Notes under the pieces: generated by a model
Seen by the model: the letters and a program-made list of their open reading frames with translations, nothing else
Told to the model about the DNA's origin: nothing
Databases searched by the model: none
Part shown: one piece after another, positions 24,665 to 33,979 of the stretch
Position numbering within the stretch: the first letter of the stretch is position 1
Layout: the number at the start of each line of letters is the position of its first letter
Assembly (NCBI GenBank): GCA_046343015.1
Contig: JBKDOL010000103.1
Location: 7,384-71,383 of the forward strand
Direction: 5' to 3'
Origin: BJ22 sp021298375
GTDB lineage: Bacteria > Planctomycetota > Planctomycetia > Pirellulales > Pirellulaceae
Length of the DNA stretch: 64,000 bases
Made by a program: the position numbers and the translations under genes

Positions 24665-25157
24665 AAAATCAACTTGGCCGAGCCGGGTCGCTGCGAGATC
24701 CGAAATCCTCGCATCGAACCAGAACCATCGGCCGCGGAACGGAGTGACCGAACCCGTTCCCCGCTGGCGAAGCGTCCACCTCGCAAGCGTTGCTCGATTG
24801 TGTCCCAATCGACTCCCTTTTTCAAGCCGCTCCCCCGTGCCCCCTCAAACTGTTCACCCAGAACGGTTCAGCCTGTTCCGGTCAGACAAGATAAGCCGCG
24901 CTTTTTTGCTCCCAGAAGACAGCGACACTGACTGGCAACGCGCCCAAAACCGAACCCGGGCTGAACCGGCAGGCCTTCGAATCATACGGCAAAAACGGCC
25001 GGTTTCCGCGGACTTGCGATCCATTCGCCAGTCAGTAGACTATTGGCTCGCGGAAAAGTTCAGAGCCCCGGCCCACCCGCTTGCCTCTCGCGAGGTATAG
25101 TTGGAGTCTCCCCGCGGCGAACCCCGCTTGATTTTTCCGGTCTAGGAAATCGAGTCT

Positions 25158-25199
25158 GGACAGCCTGACTGGGCCAGCTTGGCTGGGTCAGCTTGGCTG
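25158..25199. repeat. 14-bp tandem repeat, three units
   Basis: Units GGACAGCCTGACTG, GGCCAGCTTGGCTG and GGTCAGCTTGGCTG follow each other without gaps. Confidence 0.75.
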
Positions 25200-25272
25200 G
25201 GATAGCGGAGGCGGCGGCAAGGGAAGCTGCTACCCACGGTGAGCCAAGGCAAACAAACAACCGAGGCAAGCT

Positions 25273-25328
25273 GGGATTGCTAAAAAGGGGTTGCTAAAAA
25301 GGGATTGTTAAAAAAGGATTGTTAAAAC
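25273..25328. repeat. 14-bp tandem repeat, four units
   Basis: Units of the form GGGATTGCTAAAAA (second GGGGTTGCTAAAAA, third GGGATTGTTAAAAA, fourth AGGATTGTTAAAAC). The array is 89 bp before tRNA-Met and has the same period as the array at 25158-25199 but a different sequence. Confidence 0.8.
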
Positions 25329-25416
25329 GGGGCGACGAACAGTCCCCTCTGGTTAGACAAACACACAATCTAAAGTCCAGGTAGAACGTTACCTAAAAGT
25401 CTCAGCAAAACATCTT

Positions 25417-25490
25417 GGCGGGGTAGCTCAGTTGGTTAGAGCACCGGCTTCATAAGCCGGGTGTCGCCGGTTCAAGTCCGGCCTCCGCTA
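25417..25490 (+). tRNA. tRNA-Met (CAU anticodon)
   Basis: A 74-nt cloverleaf: acceptor GGCGGGG pairs with CTCCGCT through two G-U pairs; D arm GCTCAGTTGGTTAGAGC; anticodon loop with CAT at 25451-25453 in stem GCCGGCTT/AAGCCGG; T loop GGTTCAAGTCC. CCA is not encoded. An elongator Met identity is more likely than tRNA-Ile2(CAU), but the sequence alone does not settle it. Confidence 0.92.
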
Positions 25491-25585
25491 CTTTCATCTT
25501 CAAATGACGTTTCATCGTGACAGGCCGGCGGGAATCTCCGCTGGCCTGTTGTCGTTTGGGAAGTGAAGAAGCCAGGAAACGCTGG

Positions 25586-27328
25586 TCAGCCTGCTCGAAG
25601 CGGCCACCACCGTCCGGCGACCATCGCTGCGAGCGACAACCACCCACAAAGCACCCACGGCCAATCCCCCACGATGCGGTAAGCGCTGAGTCGGCCCTCA
25701 CCCCGTTTGAGGCTCACCGGAAAATAACTGGTCGCCCGCCGGGGGCCCTGCTCCAGAATCCGCCCCTGGGCGTCAATCCAAGCCGAGAAACCCGTGTTGG
25801 CGGCAACCACCATCGGCTTGCGCATCTCCACCGCGCGAAACACATTGCAGGCCAGATGCAAGTCGAGGCAACTCGTCCCGAAAAACCAACCGTCATTGGT
25901 CGCATTGACCAGCACGTCTGGCTCTTCCCCCCGCGCCGCCAAACTCCGAACTTGCCGCCGAATCAAATGCGGAACCGTGCTCTCAAAACAAATGCTCGGA
26001 CACAGCCGCACACCCGCCACCTTAATCGCCACTGCCGATTCGCCTTGGGCGATTCCCCGCCCGACCGGTGTCAACTGATACAACCACGGAAACCACTCCC
26101 CAAACGGGAGATACTCCCCAACCACAACCCGGTGAATCTTGTCATAACGATTTTCAATTTGGCAATTCTCGCCGATCAAGGCGACCGAGTTGAAACTCAC
26201 CTCGTTCAGCAGGTCGTAGCTGCCGACCCCGGTCAGCAGCGGCAAGCACCGCTCACAGGCAGCGTCGGCCTCGCCCGCGATTGGCAAGACACCGAGCGAA
26301 GACTGATAGCAGAGCGAAAAATCGCGCCGCGCCCGCTCCAGCAAAGCCTTCTGCTCCGCATCAGCCACCGCTTCCAATTCAGTCGGCAGCACGAGCGTCT
26401 GGACAAAAATCGTCTCCGGCCAAATCACCAAGTCGGCCTCGGGATGCTCCTTTCGGGCGGCGATCGTCAACTCGCGGTATTGCTCAAACTGGGCAGCAAA
26501 GACCTGCTCCAATTCCTCGCGCGTCTCGGGAAATGTCGTATCGATGGCCCCCTGAATCACGACTGCCTCGAGGTCGGCCTGAGCGGCTGCCTGCTCCTGC
26601 AACTGCCGTTTCTTTTCGTCGCTCAACTTGCCCGAAAATTCCCCCAGCGAACCGGCGCCGAAGAGACACACCCCCAGAAACAGAGCGAGCACGCCGGCAA
26701 TCTGCAGCACCAATCCCCGCACCGCTGCTCCGCGAACTTGTCCGCCGATGCCATTGCGTATCCGCTGTTCCAGTAACAAGCCCCCCGCGGCCAGCGCCCC
26801 GCTCATCGCGAGGAGAAAGCTGAGCAAGTAAGCACCGCCGAGTTCGGCCACCTGAATCACCAGCGGCTGGCGATACTGCGAGTGACTCAGCAAGCCCATG
26901 GCAAAGCCAGTCAAGAAATTCCCCCGAATCCACTCCAATCCGGCCCAACCGATCGGAACCGCCAGCCAAAGCGGAAGGCGACCGCGCCCATGCAACCACC
27001 GCGCCGCGACCAGAAACGCCGGCACGTAGCTCGCACAATAAGCTGCCAGTAACGGCCAAAAAAGCCAAAGTGCCGGGTGCGGAATCGGAATGAAGTAAAG
27101 CAGCCCCAGCCAGAGCAACCAAGCAGCCAGCGCAATCCAGCGCCACTCGCGCCGCGTCAAGCTCCGTGGAGTTGCCACGATCATCGACCAGGGTATGAGC
27201 GCAGCCCAAGCCAAACCAGCCCAGCCAACCGGCGGCAATGCCAACCCGTAAAGCAATGCCCCGAGAAACGCCAAACCAGGGACTGACCCCACTTCCCGCA
27301 GGGCTTTCTCTTCCGTGTCCAAACTCAT
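25586..27328 (-). CDS. lnt: Apolipoprotein N-acyltransferase
   Basis: The protein has 580 residues, slightly longer than the usual 500-540. The N-terminal half is a multi-helix membrane domain (for example LAFLGALLYGLALPPVGWAG and WLLWLGLLYFIPIPHPALWLFWP). The C-terminal half is a nitrilase-like domain with the catalytic Glu in VIWPET, Lys in YDKIHRVVVGEYLPFGEWFP and Cys in CPSICFEST. It adds the third acyl chain to lipoproteins at the outer face of the cytoplasmic membrane, consistent with the diderm-like lipoproteins made elsewhere in the window. It is transcribed toward tRNA-Met and stands alone. Confidence 0.95.
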   Translation of the reverse strand: MSLDTEEKALREVGSVPGLAFLGALLYGLALPPVGWAGLAWAALIPWSMIVATPRSLTRREWRWIALAAWLLWLGLLYFIPIPHPALWLFWPLLAAYCASYVPAFLVAARWLHGRGRLPLWLAVPIGWAGLEWIRGNFLTGFAMGLLSHSQYRQPLVIQVAELGGAYLLSFLLAMSGALAAGGLLLEQRIRNGIGGQVRGAAVRGLVLQIAGVLALFLGVCLFGAGSLGEFSGKLSDEKKRQLQEQAAAQADLEAVVIQGAIDTTFPETREELEQVFAAQFEQYRELTIAARKEHPEADLVIWPETIFVQTLVLPTELEAVADAEQKALLERARRDFSLCYQSSLGVLPIAGEADAACERCLPLLTGVGSYDLLNEVSFNSVALIGENCQIENRYDKIHRVVVGEYLPFGEWFPWLYQLTPVGRGIAQGESAVAIKVAGVRLCPSICFESTVPHLIRRQVRSLAARGEEPDVLVNATNDGWFFGTSCLDLHLACNVFRAVEMRKPMVVAANTGFSAWIDAQGRILEQGPRRATSYFPVSLKRGEGRLSAYRIVGDWPWVLCGWLSLAAMVAGRWWPLRAG

Positions 27329-27700
27329 GGTTTGTCCAAAATCATGGTTGCGTCCTGCTGGGCCCTTTCCTTAGTTTCCTGAAAACCGTTGCCCGGTTCC
27401 CCACCCACACTCCCACCCGTTCTCCGGGGTCAGCTTATCTCGCCTGAGCCAGAGCCAGAAGCTCGTGACCTCAGGACGACCCATCACCGGCACATCGGTT
27501 CGATTTCCGCACTTCGACTGGAGCCCAAGGGGAATGGAGCCATCGGCAATCAGGACAATGACCGCAGGCCCAGCAGCGGCCCAAGGTCCGCTCTGCAGTC
27601 CTTAGTTAGCCAGCAGGTACAAGCGGAGCAATCCGGAGTGATACTTGTCCGCCCTGGCGGCCCAGGCACCTGAGCGGCTTGTGAACCGTTCAAGTCAAAG
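27329..27700. other. Intergenic stretch, nothing recognised
   Basis: It separates the lnt and DUF1080 genes. I see no gene, RNA or repeat in it; it must hold the lnt promoter. Confidence 0.4.
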
Positions 27701-28405
27701 CTACTTGGCGGAATCGGGCAGACGTTTCACCGTAATGTTCCGATACCAGACCTTGTCGCCGTGGTCCTGAAAGACAATGTGACCGGTCGGATTGCGGCCG
27801 AACTTTTCCCACTTGGCAAATTTGCTTTTGCCGTAGCGGGACGTCCAATCATCGCCAGCCAGTTCGGTCTCACAAACCTTGACGCCGTTGAGCCAATGTT
27901 CCAAGTGATTGCCATTGAGAACGATGCGGGCAGAATTCCATTCGCCCACCGGCTTCAGCTGCTTGTTTTCCGGCTTGTACATCGCGTAAATCGCCGCAGC
28001 CGAGGTAAACGGATTTTTTCCGTCACCGTGGACGTCATCGTCAAGGATCTGGTACTCGGGTCCACTGAAGTACGGGGCTGGATCGCCCAGCGATACGCGG
28101 TACATCACACCGCTGTTGGATCCCTTGTCGACTTTCCATTCGAAGTCAAGTTGAAAGTTGGCGTACTCGTCCCGAGTCACCAAGTCACCGCCCCCGGAAC
28201 CATCGAAGTGAATGGTGCCGTCGACAACTTTCCAGCCTTTGCCGATCGCTTCCTCCTTGTAGCCGCGGAATTTGTCGAGGTTGCCCCCTGCCTGAAACAA
28301 AATCTCCGCGTTGCCACTCGGGTCTTGTCCCGCCAGCGGGGCAAACGAAGCGAAACCAACAATCAAACAGCACAGAAGCGACCAAGCATGACGGCTCATT
28401 GACAT
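27701..28405 (-). CDS. DUF1080 (3-keto-disaccharide hydrolase-like) secreted protein
   Basis: The product has 234 residues with a signal peptide (WSLLCCLIVGFASFAPLAGQ). The rest is one DUF1080 domain: WKVVDGTIHF, the strand FQLDFEWKVDKGSNSGVMYRV, PEYQILDDD, WNSARIVLNGNHLEHWLNG and GHIVFQDHGDKVWYRNI. The fold is a concanavalin-like beta sandwich found in great numbers in planctomycetes. Some members act on 3-keto-disaccharides; others are probably carbohydrate-binding. A second in-frame ATG two codons later (28399) could be the true start. It is a single gene, likely exported. Confidence 0.93.
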   Translation of the reverse strand: MSMSRHAWSLLCCLIVGFASFAPLAGQDPSGNAEILFQAGGNLDKFRGYKEEAIGKGWKVVDGTIHFDGSGGGDLVTRDEYANFQLDFEWKVDKGSNSGVMYRVSLGDPAPYFSGPEYQILDDDVHGDGKNPFTSAAAIYAMYKPENKQLKPVGEWNSARIVLNGNHLEHWLNGVKVCETELAGDDWTSRYGKSKFAKWEKFGRNPTGHIVFQDHGDKVWYRNITVKRLPDSAK

Positions 28406-28858
28406 TCGCTGACCTACCTAAAAGATGACAACCATTCGTTCCAGTGGCGGAACGCCGGTCCAATCTTACTCCAGCCAACACCTGTCGCAAACAGCAGAGC
28501 CGGCAAGCGTTTTCGCCGCCCCTCGCCCCACCGACCTGCACCGACGGATACAGCGCCAAACCAACTCTCGAACGGAGGCTAACCAATTCTGTGATCGCCA
28601 GGCAAGCCCGTGGTGGCCGGGCAAGCTCCGCAGCCAGTCGCGGGCGGGTTCCCAATCAAGGCCGAGTTGCCGCTGGAGACTCAACCGGCAGGCAAACAAG
28701 TCCCCCTGCCCGTCGCAGCAATCCAGCTCCAGACCAACGACAGCGACATGGCCACGAGGGAGCCGTGGCAAAAATCGAGAAGAGTGAAGGACTGTGGCGT
28801 ATGAAAGGGTGCGGCGAGGCTGTGCCGGCAAGGCAGAAGTTTTCTCCCCAAGCTCTGC
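28406..28858. other. Intergenic stretch, nothing recognised
   Basis: It lies between two minus-strand genes and is GC-rich. Open frames here look like chance. No repeat or RNA was noticed. Confidence 0.4.
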
Positions 28859-29503
28859 TCACATCGCCGCGCTGCGGCCCCAGACCTGCCACCAGGGTTT
28901 CTTTTTCGCAGAGCTGAAGGTGGCGACGCCCCAAGGCTTGCCATTGGTGCCCGTGCTTCCCTGCATTTTGGCAAACGTAAAATCGGCCTTTTGAATTTTC
29001 GCCTCGGTCATCACCGACTCTCGCAAGTCCGCGTGCGAAAAATCCGAGGACGCCAAATCGCAACTGTAAAGATTGGCATGATTCAAATCGGCATGATTGA
29101 AATTGCCATGCATCTCGGCGAAAGAAAAATCAGCTTTCGCAAAAATACCCTTCGCACACGTAGCTCCGCTCAATTTGCAGTGCCGAAATTGGGCGCCGCT
29201 GGCATTGACTTCCGTCAAATCAGCCAAATGCATCACGTTGTCTGAGAGATTGGCTCCCACCAGACTGGCTCGTCGAAAATTTACCTGCTTGAGCACGCAG
29301 TTCATCATGCGGCAACCGTCCAGCCGAGCGTTGGTCAGCACCGCTTCGCTCAGGTTGCAGCTTGAGAGCCGACATCCGGTCAAGTCAGCTTGAGCCAGAT
29401 CGGCACCAGACAAATCAGCGCCATTGATCACGATCCCTCGCAACGACGGAGCCTCCACGCGATACAGAACCGCTCCCGTCGCCTTGTGTTTAATCTCGAT
29501 CAT
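28859..29503 (-). CDS. Pentapeptide-repeat protein
   Basis: From the ATG at 29503 the product has 214 residues; a ribosome-binding site (AGGGAG) precedes this start by about seven bases, while the open frame extends 25 codons further without one. Residues about 20-185 form pentapeptide repeats of the A(D/N)LxX type (NGADLSGADLAQADLTGCRL, DLNHANLYSCDLASSDFSHADL). They build a right-handed square beta helix. It has no signal peptide or membrane helix, so it is cytoplasmic; some relatives mimic DNA and bind gyrase, but nothing here points to a partner. The last 30 residues (KPWWQVWGRS) are aromatic and basic and lie outside the repeat. Confidence 0.9.
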   Translation of the reverse strand: MIEIKHKATGAVLYRVEAPSLRGIVINGADLSGADLAQADLTGCRLSSCNLSEAVLTNARLDGCRMMNCVLKQVNFRRASLVGANLSDNVMHLADLTEVNASGAQFRHCKLSGATCAKGIFAKADFSFAEMHGNFNHADLNHANLYSCDLASSDFSHADLRESVMTEAKIQKADFTFAKMQGSTGTNGKPWGVATFSSAKKKPWWQVWGRSAAM

Positions 29504-29987
29504 CGTGAGTCTCCCTGAAGTTGAAACCAGCCGCGCCTCTTCAGCTGGTTCAGTTGTCAGCACTCGTCCTGCCGGCAAACATTGCCGGACTTAGTCAATC
29601 GCCAGGTTGCCTTTTCAAGCCCCCAACGCGAGAGACAGCGCGAGTGAGACAGATTGCGGGTCCTCTGTTCAATGTGCTCCTGCTTTTCACCTACTCCTAA
29701 TCAAACCCAACTTCTAGCCTGCAAGTTTTGCTGTCGGGCAAAAAATAAAGCAACTTTCCCGAGACAGCAGTTGCCATTTTGACCAAGCTCTACGAAGCCT
29801 TTCAATCAAATTCTGCCCGGAAATCAAAGTCCGTTCCGGGCTGGGCTCACAGCCCACACCGCCTAACGGCAAACTGCCCGCCGTAGTTTAATCCATGGGC
29901 AATTCAAGGGACAAAACCCGGACCTTCACCCCCATCCCTACCCTCCCCCCAATTTTTTGCGAACGGCAGGGAATGCTCCGGAGGTCG
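29504..29987. other. Intergenic stretch with a short perfect hairpin
   Basis: CCGGCAA (29572-29578) and TTGCCGG (29582-29588) form a perfect 7-bp hairpin with a 3-base loop upstream of the pentapeptide gene. No T run follows. Otherwise nothing recognisable. Confidence 0.45.
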
Positions 29988-30635
29988 CTAGCGGGTCCAG
30001 CGGGTGAGATAGCAAAGGGCGAGGAAATCGTAGGCGGCGTGCGCGATCGCCGGAGCAATCCACGTCCCGCTCAGGCACATCATGGCACCAAAGTACAGCC
30101 CGATCACAAAGGTCACCGCAGCATAAGCCAAGTTCAGGAAATGACAGAGCCCGAACAACGCAGCCGCGAGCGCCACCGCCAAGACCTGACCGAAGTCCGA
30201 TCCAAGCCAAGTGGACAGCCCCCCTTGGATGGACCAGCGAAACAAAAGTTCTTCCCCCAAACCGGCCAAAAGCGAGACAAGCAGGAGTTCATACAGCGCC
30301 GTCCCCGCAAACAAAGGACGGACTTGCTCGTCGGTGATCCGCGACAAGGCACCGAAGGGCCAAAAGCTCAATCGCTCCACAGCCATCAGCAAAATCAAAA
30401 GCGGCAAGGTCCCCGCCGCACCCCAAATCAATCCCGGCAACAACTGCCGCTCCCAGGAGAGCCGGGAGAGTGGCTGGGCCGGGTCGAACAGTCCAACAGC
30501 AGACAGCAGAAGAGCGAGCATGATCAGGGCTCCTTCAAAGAGTGCAGCATAGAAAATAAATTCGCTGCTGCGTGGGCCGAGAGGATCTGTCTGCGGCTCC
30601 TTCGCCGGGGGCGGAATCTCCGCGTTCATTGTCAA
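29988..30635 (-). CDS. CPBP-family intramembrane metalloprotease
   Basis: The protein has 215 residues with about six membrane helices. It carries the CPBP (Abi) motifs: GEELLFRW (the two Glu and Arg), FGLCHFLN (metal His) and HAAYDF near the C-terminus (second His/Asn-Asp motif). Family members cleave substrates within the membrane; related proteins serve in prenyl-protein processing or bacteriocin self-protection. The first 25 residues are Pro-rich and cytoplasmic. No bacteriocin-like gene is close by, so its substrate is unknown. The second ATG (30629) could also be used. Confidence 0.9.
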   Translation of the reverse strand: MTMNAEIPPPAKEPQTDPLGPRSSEFIFYAALFEGALIMLALLLSAVGLFDPAQPLSRLSWERQLLPGLIWGAAGTLPLLILLMAVERLSFWPFGALSRITDEQVRPLFAGTALYELLLVSLLAGLGEELLFRWSIQGGLSTWLGSDFGQVLAVALAAALFGLCHFLNLAYAAVTFVIGLYFGAMMCLSGTWIAPAIAHAAYDFLALCYLTRWTR

Positions 30636-30868
30636 CTCCTCTACCGGAGGATTCAGTTACCGCCCAAAAACCGACTCGTACCGGAAGCTGGACTATCAAT
30701 TTCACACCCAAGACCCGGTCCCGACGTGCAAGGCACACCTGTAAGCTCGAAGCTGAATCGAATATCCACCTTCATCTCCGAGCCTCAGCCAGTTCGTTCT
30801 CGTTGTTTTTCCAGCACGCCTGCCGGAACCTCACGAGGTCCGCAGGAAACTTCCCAGACTGACTGAAA

Positions 30869-31864
30869 TTAAGGAAACAGCTCGCGCGGATCGCCAACGC
30901 TGATCGTTCGCTGTCCTGTGGGAGCGACTTCGACGCGCACCGTGAGTGTCGATTGCTTTTCGGCCAGCTCGTATTCCTTGACCCAAGTCACCGACAGTTT
31001 GCCACGGGGATCGCGATTGACGAACTCGAGACAATCCGCCTCCATGGTGGGAAGTTCAGCCGATTTCGCACCGATTGCTTCATTAACCGCCGCGAGAATG
31101 GCTTGCATTTCCTCCTGCCCGCCCAGCAGCGCCACTCCCTGCAACCGCCTCAGGCGATTCTCCGCACTGACGAAACGCTGCAATGATTCCACTTGCGGAT
31201 ATTGTCGCTTGATCATCCGCGAGGCGTATTGAGTCAGCTGCCACTCCCGCTCGGCCAGGCGAATGGTGAGTGTGGTTGCCGGCGCATCGGCGATCATGAT
31301 GGCTTGGCCTGACTCTTTAATCGCCGCATCAATTTCGCCGGACTTGATCTCGAGCAGTCGGTCTCGCTCCAACAACTCCGCCAGCAACGACTGCAACTCA
31401 TTCGGAGAGAGCTGCATTTCAAAGACCGGAGCGCGGGGGCTGGAGCCGCCGGTGATCACTTTTCCGGCAGCCGTCACCCTGACATACGGCGTCGGCTTGA
31501 AACCCGGTTGTTCGGGCAGCGGCATGCCACCGCCATATTGCAGCGACAACACGAGCGCCTCGGGATCGGCGGGCAACTTGTACTGAGCAGCTTGCCCCTG
31601 AGCCTCCTGCGAGAGGTCACCGACTTCAGCAGCGGAAGCTGTCGACTCAGAAACAAACGTCGACGACTCGTTACTCCCAGCCATGACCGGTTCTCCCCCT
31701 AACAGACAACCAAGAAAGCAAGCAATAAAGCCGCGCAAGCCTAAGCTCGCCCCAATGTCTCGGCCAACCCGACAGCTTTTGTTCCCGCTGGTGCGGCAAT
31801 TTAAATTGATGCATCGAGCCCCGGCCGCTGAGCCTATCGTCGAGCCATATCCTGTCATTGCCAC
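30869..31864 (-). CDS. Hypothetical secreted protein
   Basis: The open frame gives 331 residues. A signal-like segment (LGLRGFIACFLGCLLGGEPVMAG) ends near residue 63, so the true start may be closer to it than the ATG at 31864; no better ATG is visible. The mature part has strands such as LVLSLQYGGGMPLP and PTPYVRVTAAGKVI, then a helical central part (LQSLLAELLERDRLLEI) and a C-terminal strand region. I do not recognise the family. It is a single gene. Confidence 0.6.
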   Translation of the reverse strand: MAMTGYGSTIGSAAGARCINLNCRTSGNKSCRVGRDIGASLGLRGFIACFLGCLLGGEPVMAGSNESSTFVSESTASAAEVGDLSQEAQGQAAQYKLPADPEALVLSLQYGGGMPLPEQPGFKPTPYVRVTAAGKVITGGSSPRAPVFEMQLSPNELQSLLAELLERDRLLEIKSGEIDAAIKESGQAIMIADAPATTLTIRLAEREWQLTQYASRMIKRQYPQVESLQRFVSAENRLRRLQGVALLGGQEEMQAILAAVNEAIGAKSAELPTMEADCLEFVNRDPRGKLSVTWVKEYELAEKQSTLTVRVEVAPTGQRTISVGDPRELFP

Positions 31865-32436
31865 GCACCAACTCCCGGTTGCAGATTGATTTCAAACGCT
31901 GAACGAGACGGACCCGTCAGCGGCCTTGGCGTTATTCTACGGGCTTCTGGCGGATCAGTTAATCAGCGATCCCTGCGGCTCTCCGAAACGAGTGGTCGCT
32001 TGGCATCGCCCTCCCAGCCCAAGTATCCACTTGCGTTTGGCTCAGCGGCGGTGCGCCGCGCGACTAGATGGGGAAGCCCGGTTGAGTCTCAGGCCCGGCA
32101 GGAGTTGAGGGGAAGCGCGAGTTTTTCAGGTATCGGAAAAACCAGCGGCGACCGGGATCTGTCGAACTGCCGCCAGCGGAAAATCGTGTGGCAGCCTCGA
32201 ATCAGACGGCAAAGTGTCGATTGAAAAGCGCGATTAGGCATCAGATGGGAGTGGCTGGCGAGCCGGGTGAACGAGCTGGGTGGACGGCCGGCCCCAATTG
32301 GAGTTCGCCCCGGCACTGCTGGCAGCAACGATCGCCTACAATGCCCCGGGCCCCTGAAAAAACATTGACATTTTTCAGCAGCCTGCCGAAGATTACTCGA
32401 CTGCCTGAAGTCCACTTTCCACATTTGGATGTGCTC
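31865..32436. other. Intergenic stretch upstream of the Minf_1886 gene
   Basis: CTGAAAAA (32354-32361) and TTTTTCAG (32371-32378) form an inverted repeat around a loop that contains TTGACA (32365-32370), 60-80 bp before the next start codon. It may be part of a promoter or operator. No gene is seen. Confidence 0.4.
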
Positions 32437-33033
32437 ATGAACGAGGAAGCCATCGCCTTGGCTCGCGTCCTCCGCAAAGACCCGCGCTACGCCCCGGACG
32501 CCTACTTTTTTGTCCGCGAAGCGCTCGGTTATGCTGCTGACAATCTGGAACTTCGCCAGTGCAATTGCCGCGGCAACGCGGGCGGCGAAAATTCTGCGGA
32601 GGAATTGGCAGCGTTGGAAGACTGCGGGCATTCACCGCAGGGACTCGCCCAGTTCGCGCATGATTCTTCCTCCAACCGGGACAGCCACGGCGAGAAGTTG
32701 GACGGCAACGAGGTGGACGGCGAAGGAACCGCTGGCGAAGACGCTGTCCGCGAGCAATGTCACGTTACCGGCCAGCAGCTGTGCGAGGGGATTCGGCAGT
32801 ATGCTCTGGCCCAGTTTGGCCTGATGTCAAAAGTCGTCTTGAACAGCTGGGGTGTCTACTCCACCAGCGATTTCGGGGAAATTGTCTATAACCTGATTAA
32901 AGTCGGCGTGCTGAAGAAATCTCCTCGAGATCGACGGGCGCATTTCGACGCGGTCTATGATTTCGACGAAGCCTTCGCCAGCGAGGATGCTGTCTCCGCC
33001 GCCTTCCCCGCCAAACTCGCCTCAATCCGTTAA
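32437..33033 (+). CDS. Minf_1886-family protein with an internal insertion
   Basis: From the ATG at 32437 the product has 198 residues. The N-terminal part (RYAPDAYFFVREALGYAAD) and C-terminal part (HVTGQQLCEGIRQYALAQFG...SKVVLNSWGVYSTSDFGEIVYNLI) match the Minf_1886 family (TIGR04138), which is restricted largely to Planctomycetes and Verrucomicrobia. Between them, residues about 38-105 are an acidic, Gly/Asn/Ser-rich insertion that typical members (about 130-150 residues) lack. No catalytic motif is known. An 83-codon open frame before the chosen start does not look like the family. It is a single gene with a possible promoter hairpin at 32354-32378. Confidence 0.85.
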   Translation: MNEEAIALARVLRKDPRYAPDAYFFVREALGYAADNLELRQCNCRGNAGGENSAEELAALEDCGHSPQGLAQFAHDSSSNRDSHGEKLDGNEVDGEGTAGEDAVREQCHVTGQQLCEGIRQYALAQFGLMSKVVLNSWGVYSTSDFGEIVYNLIKVGVLKKSPRDRRAHFDAVYDFDEAFASEDAVSAAFPAKLASIR

Positions 33034-33143
33034 TCTTGGTCGAACTGACTTGTTCGGCGTGCTTGACATCGGGCTGAGTTCCGCCGGCAATCGAGGCGCT
33101 CTGATCGCCCGCTGCGGGAGTCCGAGGTGTAAACGCGGTGAAC

Positions 33144-33191
33144 ACGTATCGCGGTGAATACGTATCGCGGTGAATACGTATCGCGGGAAAA
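33144..33191. repeat. 16-bp tandem repeat
   Basis: Two perfect copies of ACGTATCGCGGTGAAT (33144-33159, 33160-33175), a third degenerate copy (33176-33191) and a partial one just upstream. It lies 110 bp after the Minf_1886 stop codon. Confidence 0.8.
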
Positions 33192-33278
33192 TACAACCTT
33201 TGGATATCAAACAGGTGAACGCGAAACGCCGGAATACGGAATGCCGGAACAGGGACGAGAGGATGGAGAGCGGAAAGC

Positions 33279-33470
33279 ATGAGCCCCAAAAAGAAGTCGC
33301 GAGTTTCAGCCAGCCCGCCCTCCTCGGCTAGCCCCGCTCAGGAGAGTCCAGCGGACGCCGGCAATCCCTTCCCCGGGAGGAGCCAGCGATGGGCGCTCGC
33401 CCTGGTCTTCGCTTTGTACGTGAGCTGGCTTCTGTTTCTGCTGCTTGTTGCTCTCGGCGTCATTCGCTGA
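33279..33470 (+). CDS. Small single-pass membrane protein
   Basis: The 63-residue product has a Ser/Pro/Lys-rich first half and one membrane helix (LALVFALYVSWLLFLLLVALGVI) at its end. A GGAGAG sequence about 10 bases before the ATG supports translation. Short proteins of this pattern recur in Pirellulales, but I know no function. It lies between the Minf_1886 gene and the HtrA-like protease gene. Confidence 0.6.
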   Translation: MSPKKKSRVSASPPSSASPAQESPADAGNPFPGRSQRWALALVFALYVSWLLFLLLVALGVIR

Positions 33471-33979
33471 TTCAAGCAATCAAAGGCCGGCCGTGGGGCC
33501 GCGGGTAGACGGCCCGATCGGCTGGGTTGAGTAGCAGCGACCTGCAGCGGGGTCTTCAGCAGAGTGTTCAGCCCGCACCTTATCCCCCCCAGCAGCCGAA
33601 TCCCCCGCCAGCGGCCGAATCCAAGGTTCATTTTCCTGGGCGCTGCGTGGTCGCTGGAGGCGACTTTGGGGGCAAGCAGTCTCGCTTGCCGGGCACGCTA
33701 CTGCGCTGGGCCGCCGCGCCCCCGTTTGGCTGACGGGACTGAATTTTCTCAGCCTCTGCCGACAATGTTAATTCGGGTAAAGTTTGCCGATCGGCTTGAC
33801 TTTCGGCGTCGCGAAAAGTCTCCGTTGCGGCGGCTGTTAAGTTGGTCAAGCCTTTCCGCTCGGCAGGACATTCTTAGCGGATTTCCCGCGTTGTTCCGAT
33901 GATTCGGGGTAAGCCGTCAGTACCAGCAATGCCGCTTCGGACTATTCCGATTCGGCACAGTCCCCAGCTCAGCCCGCTC
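33471..33979. other. Intergenic stretch, nothing recognised
   Basis: A GC-rich spacer upstream of the protease gene. The frame of that gene is open back to 33899, but no signal peptide begins there. No repeat or RNA was noticed. Confidence 0.4.

Larger units (their letters stand above)
24665..25416. other. Intergenic stretch between two tRNA genes with 14-bp tandem repeats
   Basis: It contains two tandem arrays with 14-bp units, listed separately, and otherwise no recognisable gene. The tRNA-Ser promoter lies at its left end on the minus strand. Confidence 0.5.

Noticed and set aside
25517..26776. 419-codon plus-strand frame over lnt
   Set aside because: It is antisense to an unmistakable apolipoprotein N-acyltransferase gene.
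28425..28917. Overlapping frames in the spacer between the DUF1080 and pentapeptide genes
   Set aside because: The frames on both strands are rich in Arg/Ser/Pro, show no start signals and match no known family.
29895..30866. 323-codon plus-strand frame over the CPBP protease gene
   Set aside because: The minus strand encodes clear CPBP motifs and membrane helices. The plus-strand product is Gln/Arg-rich without family features.
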